Positions 60,770 through 64,000 of a stretch of DNA of 64,000 nt are shown one piece after another. The notes beneath the pieces were generated by a model. That model saw nothing but the letters and a program-made list of their open reading frames with translations. It was not told the origin of the DNA and searched no databases. The translations under genes and the position numbers were made by a program. Location: NCBI RefSeq assembly GCF_024732245.1, contig NZ_CP093845.1, positions 1,984,001-2,048,000 on the forward strand, read 5' to 3'. How positions within the stretch are numbered: the first letter of the stretch is position 1; every line of letters starts with the position of its first letter. This DNA comes from Dietzia sp. B32. Lineage in GTDB: Bacteria; Actinomycetota; Actinomycetes; Mycobacteriales; Mycobacteriaceae.

Positions 60770-62537
60770 TGTCATCGTCATCGGCGCGGGAGGAGGCGGC
60801 CCGGTGGTCGCCGCGGAGCTGGCGGGGCGCGGCCTGGACGTGCTCGTCCTGGAGGGCGGCCCACGACAGGCGGACCCGTCCACCGAGTGGTCGCACGCGG
60901 AGAACGACGCCAACAACCCGAACAACGGGTTCCTCCGCTTCGGCCCGGAGGACCGGTCCAAGCCCGCGTGGTTCCGGGAGTGGACCACCAACATGTTCGT
61001 CTGGCAGCTGTCCGGGGTCGGCGGGACCACCCAGCACTACTATGGCAACAGCCCGCGCCCCATGCCCGGCGTCTTCCGCGGCTACACGGGCGCGGACGCC
61101 GCGGAGTACGACACCGGTCACCTCTTCCCGTTCACCTACGACGAACTCGTCCCGTACCTCGAATGGGTCGAGGCCACCCTGCCCATCGAGACCGCCGCGA
61201 TGGGGACCAAGGAGGCGCTGACCTTCCGGGGCTGCGAGAACTACGGCCTCCCCCTCCAGACCTCCAGGAACATCACCCGCAACGCCTTCCGCCCGCAGCA
61301 GAACGCGATCCTCCAGCCCGGGGGCAATGCCGGCCGGACGGACGACTCCACCCTGCTCACCTTCCCGCAGGCGACCGGCTGCACCTTCTGCGGCCACTGC
61401 TTCCAGGGGTGCTACATGCCCCGGCAGGCCCCGCGGAACCAGTTCGCCAAACGCTCGACCGACAACAGCTACGTCCCGCTCGGACTGTCCGCTGATGCCG
61501 TCCGCCCCGGTGGCCGCGCCTTCGAGCTGCTCGCGGACAGTTTCGTGCAGTCGATCCGTCACGAGCAGGAGGGCCCGCACACCGTGGCCCGGGGTGTCAC
61601 CTGGCGGAACAACGCCACCGGGGAGATCTTCACCGAGGACGCCCGCGTGGTGGTGCTCGCCGGTGGCGCCACCGAGAGTCCCCGACTGTGGTTCAACAGT
61701 GGACTGCCCAACCCCAACGACTGGGTGGGACGTGGGCACACCGACCATTTCTTCGACTGGGTGGTGGGCAGCTTCGACGAGTACACGGGGAACTCCAAGG
61801 GCGCCAATTCCTCGGCGCGGATGGACTTCCCCGGGCGCGGCGGGATCGAGAACGTCGGTCTGGGTCCGGCGATCCAGGCCTTCTCCCTCTCCCTGTCCGA
61901 CTCGGGCGCCCGCGGCTACTACACCAACGGTCGCGGCTCCACCGGCCCCTGGGACGGCCCGGCCGGGCGCCTGGTGGGCAACGAGCTCAAGGATCTGATG
62001 ATGGGCGGGATCGACAACCTTCTCAACTTCCTCGTGATCACGGACGACCACGTGGAGGCGGGCAACCGTGTCACCCCGTCCCTGTTCCCCGCAGACGAGA
62101 ACGGCGCGCCCGCCAAGATCGACGTCTCGCTGCGCCGACGCACGCCACGGACCCTCGAGAACCGGGAATTCATGGTCCGACGCGCTGCCGAGATCATGCG
62201 CGCGGCCGGGGCGAAGAAGGTCTACCGGATGGACTGGGCGCCCCTGCTGCTGCACGTGCACTCGTCGATGCGGATGGGTGAGTCCGACCAGAACTCGGTG
62301 CTCGACTCCAACGCGGAGGCCCGGTGGGTCAAGCGGCTGTTCATCGCCGACAACTCGGCGCTGGCCAACTCGCTCGGCGGACCCAACCCCACGCTGACGA
62401 CCCAGGCCCTCGCGACCCGCACCGCGGAGAAGATCTTCCAGACGTATTTCGACGGGGACCCGTGGGTGGACGAGGAGGCGCCGGTGGTGAGCACCGACCC
62501 CAGGATCTCCGCCCGGATGCAGCAGCTGGGCCTGTAG
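60762..62537 (+). CDS. GMC-family FAD dehydrogenase with four-Cys motif
   Basis: A 591-residue glucose-methanol-choline oxidoreductase. It has the FAD loop IGAGGGGPVVAAELAGRG (7-24), a Cys cluster C207-x2-C210-x2-C213-x3-C217 (CTFCGHCFQGC), a catalytic-side LHVHSSMRMG and the C-terminal FAD motif LGGPNPTLTTQALATRTAE. The Cys spacing is that of an iron-sulfur cluster; bacterial FAD sugar dehydrogenases carry a 3Fe-4S cluster in this subunit. It likely oxidises a sugar or alcohol outside the cytoplasm and passes electrons to an acceptor. ATG 60762 follows GGAGG. A hairpin follows. Confidence 0.9.
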   Translation: MRDVIVIGAGGGGPVVAAELAGRGLDVLVLEGGPRQADPSTEWSHAENDANNPNNGFLRFGPEDRSKPAWFREWTTNMFVWQLSGVGGTTQHYYGNSPRPMPGVFRGYTGADAAEYDTGHLFPFTYDELVPYLEWVEATLPIETAAMGTKEALTFRGCENYGLPLQTSRNITRNAFRPQQNAILQPGGNAGRTDDSTLLTFPQATGCTFCGHCFQGCYMPRQAPRNQFAKRSTDNSYVPLGLSADAVRPGGRAFELLADSFVQSIRHEQEGPHTVARGVTWRNNATGEIFTEDARVVVLAGGATESPRLWFNSGLPNPNDWVGRGHTDHFFDWVVGSFDEYTGNSKGANSSARMDFPGRGGIENVGLGPAIQAFSLSLSDSGARGYYTNGRGSTGPWDGPAGRLVGNELKDLMMGGIDNLLNFLVITDDHVEAGNRVTPSLFPADENGAPAKIDVSLRRRTPRTLENREFMVRRAAEIMRAAGAKKVYRMDWAPLLLHVHSSMRMGESDQNSVLDSNAEARWVKRLFIADNSALANSLGGPNPTLTTQALATRTAEKIFQTYFDGDPWVDEEAPVVSTDPRISARMQQLGL

Positions 62538-62545
62538 ACACACGA

Positions 62546-62567
62546 CCGGCAACCCGTCGGGTTCCGG
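62546..62567 (+). terminator. Hairpin after the GMC gene
   Basis: CCGG-C-AACCC, loop GTC, GGGTT-CCGG: a 9-bp stem with one bulged C, 9 bp after the stop. It probably ends the GMC operon. Confidence 0.6.
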
Positions 62568-62601
62568 GGACGCTCTACCGGCCCGGATCAGCCGTCGGCC
62601 G

Positions 62602-63249
62602 GTGTCATCGGAGATGATCGACGATGTGGAGAACACGAGCACGCGACGCGACTCGGTTCGAGAGTCCTACTCGGCCAGAGCTCAGGAGTACACGGATCAC
62701 TTCGGCTGCATGGCCTCGACACACCCATCAGATCGGGCGCTGGTGAGGAGCTGGGCTGCCACGGTGTCGGGTCAGGTGCTCGACGCCGGGTGCGGTCCGG
62801 GCCAGTGGTCGAACTTCCTGGCCGAGTGTGGGTGCACCGTGAGCGGGATCGATCTGGTCCCGGAGTTCGTCGAACGAGCTCGCGCCCGGTATTCAGACCT
62901 CAGGTTCGACGTCGGCGGCTTCGAGAGGTTGGCCGCCGCGACAGGGTCACTGGGGGGTGTGCTGTCGTGGTACTCGCTCATTCACCACGGTCCGCAGCAG
63001 ATCTCGGTTCCTCTGGCCGAGTTCGCACGCGTGATCCGACCAGGTGGAGGGTTGCTGGTGGGCTTCTTCGAAGGACCAACCGTCGGGATGTTCGACCATG
63101 CGGTGACCACGGCTTATCGGTGGCCGGTGACCGCCCTTGGCCAGGAGTTGGCCGCAGCCGGGTTCGAGGTGATCGAGACGCATACGCGAACGGGAATCGG
63201 GCACCGACCTCACGGTGCACTCACCGCACGGCGGAAGATGACCCGGTGA
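62602..63249 (+). CDS. Class I SAM-dependent methyltransferase
   Basis: A 215-residue (or slightly shorter) small-molecule methyltransferase. Motif I is VLDAGCGPGQWSNFLAE (about 59-75), motif II includes VSGIDLVPEFVERAR and the later RVIRPGGGLLVGFFEG is the motif IV-V region. The start is uncertain: GTG 62602 gives the longest form, and ATG 62614 or GTG 62626 are also possible; none has ideal spacing. The substrate is unknown. It is followed after 34 bp by a convergent gene. Confidence 0.85.
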   Translation: MSSEMIDDVENTSTRRDSVRESYSARAQEYTDHFGCMASTHPSDRALVRSWAATVSGQVLDAGCGPGQWSNFLAECGCTVSGIDLVPEFVERARARYSDLRFDVGGFERLAAATGSLGGVLSWYSLIHHGPQQISVPLAEFARVIRPGGGLLVGFFEGPTVGMFDHAVTTAYRWPVTALGQELAAAGFEVIETHTRTGIGHRPHGALTARRKMTR

Positions 63250-63283
63250 GGAATGATCCCGGTGCTCCCGTGGGCCCCGGCGC

Positions 63284-64000
63284 CTAGAAGACGCTGATCC
63301 CCAGGCTCCGGCGCACCCGCAGGTCGGCGATGTTGAGGGTGTAGTACGCCCGCAGTGGCCGCGGGAAGACCCTCTCCAGCACCGAGGTGAGCGCCAGCAC
63401 CACCCGGCGGCGGCGGAGGTCGACAGGGGTGATCTCCCAGCGCATCTCGTCGCGGATGCGCCCGGGTACCCCGAACTTGGTCATGGACAGGCTCCACGGC
63501 CCGATCGTCCTGTGGGCCAGGGTGCCGAGCTGCTTCATCCTGATCTCGAGCACGCGGAAGTCCGCGAGTGACTGCAGGTAGTCGCGGACGGTGTCGTCGA
63601 TCTCCACCGCCTCGAGCCCCTCGGCGAAGCGCTGTTCGTACTCGGCCCAGGTGGTCGGCCAGCGCGCCTCGGGCACGTTGAGCGTGGTCCCCAGCGGCCG
63701 CGCCATCTCGATGATGCGGTCCAGCTCGGACTCGGTGAGCGGCCCGTGCATCATCTGCCATTGATCGGTGTAGTAGCGCACCAGACACAGGGCCACCCAC
63801 AGTTGGTACCCGGCGTGGTTTGCGCTGTAGCGCACAGGACTGGCCTCGGTCGAGGTCACCTGCGCGTGGATCCGGTGGACGGCCTCGTGGAAGAACCTGC
63901 GGTCGGAGTCGCTGCCGAGGGTGGCCACGGCGAGGTACTGGGCCGTGGTCCGGGCCCGCTTGATCGGACGCAGGTCCCCGCGGCCGCGCTCCACCCGACT
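63284..64000 (-). CDS. MpaB/DUF2236-family oxygenase, N-terminus outside the window
   Basis: About 239 residues are visible. The frame continues past the right edge, so the start is missing. Sequence RRFFHEAVHRIHAQV...VRYSANHAGYQLWVALCLVRYYTDQWQMMHGPLTESELDRI matches the DUF2236 family, which includes the latex-clearing protein and MpaB; the His in AVHRIH is a likely haem or iron ligand. Members are haem-dependent oxygenases or peptidase-like proteins of secondary metabolism. The biological role here is unknown. Confidence 0.8.
   Translation of the reverse strand, partial: SRVERGRGDLRPIKRARTTAQYLAVATLGSDSDRRFFHEAVHRIHAQVTSTEASPVRYSANHAGYQLWVALCLVRYYTDQWQMMHGPLTESELDRIIEMARPLGTTLNVPEARWPTTWAEYEQRFAEGLEAVEIDDTVRDYLQSLADFRVLEIRMKQLGTLAHRTIGPWSLSMTKFGVPGRIRDEMRWEITPVDLRRRRVVLALTSVLERVFPRPLRAYYTLNIADLRVRRSLGISVF

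Noticed and set aside
60678-62642. Long antisense frame opposite the GMC gene
   Set aside because: No recognisable domain; the + strand has clear FAD and C-terminal GMC motifs.

Overview
The window is high-G+C actinobacterial DNA. The gene families point to a mycolic-acid actinomycete such as Dietzia, Gordonia or Rhodococcus: SDRs of the mycofactocin-coupled type, a relative of the mycothiol-linked Rv2466c, an LppP/LprE-like secreted protein and many fatty-acid-type CoA enzymes. By eye the left half (1 to about 34.6 kb, except the hydratase at 15.3 kb) has more relaxed codon use and lower G+C than the right half. A serine recombinase and gene debris lie at the boundary (34.1-36.5 kb), so the left half looks like an acquired catabolic region next to core chromosome.

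1-16.2 kb: a CoA-dependent catabolic regulon. One arm runs leftward (class II aldolase, extradiol-type dioxygenase, 2-hydroxyacid dehydrogenase, P450, thiolase). The other runs rightward (VOC protein, acyl-CoA ligase, thiolase-like aldolase plus DUF35 partner, crotonase, two acyl-CoA dehydrogenases, double-hotdog hydratase). A TetR repressor faces a second crotonase and a 2Fe-2S reductase. The same 20-bp operator-like sequence sits in both divergent intergenic regions, which ties them to this TetR protein.

16.4-17.4 kb: a Phd/YefM-RelE toxin-antitoxin pair and a small XRE-type regulator. 18.1-25.8 kb: a CoA-transferase, acyl-CoA ligase, acyl-CoA dehydrogenase, MaoC hydratase, CitE-like lyase, IclR regulator and quinone-oxidoreductase-like protein. 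This set would suit a branched dicarboxylic acid that passes through a mesaconyl/itaconyl-type CoA ester. 26.1-34.0 kb: a seven-gene leftward operon with two Baeyer-Villiger-type monooxygenases, an esterase, two mycofactocin-type SDRs, an EthD protein and an aldehyde dehydrogenase. Together these can turn a secondary alcohol into ketone, ester, then alcohol plus acid.

34.1-36.5 kb: decayed DNA with a serine recombinase, a truncated and frameshifted copy of the hydrolase gene at 37.9 kb, and an MFS tail. 36.6-49.7 kb: core-like genes (DsbA-like protein, DUF1801, hydrolase, two exported proteins, thioesterase, AidB-like protein, P450, acyl-CoA ligase, CMD protein, gamma-glutamyltransferase lipoprotein).

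49.7-53.6 kb: a cobalamin riboswitch ahead of a btuFCD-type importer and an MBL-fold protein. 53.6-56.6 kb: an MMPL exporter with its TetR regulator. 56.7-59.8 kb: a persulfide/sulfite detoxification operon (CstB-like, YgaP-like, TauE-like) behind two CsoR/CstR-like boxes. 59.9-64 kb: a two-subunit GMC dehydrogenase with a Tat-exported small subunit, a methyltransferase and a partial MpaB-type oxygenase. I saw no tRNA, rRNA or CRISPR array.
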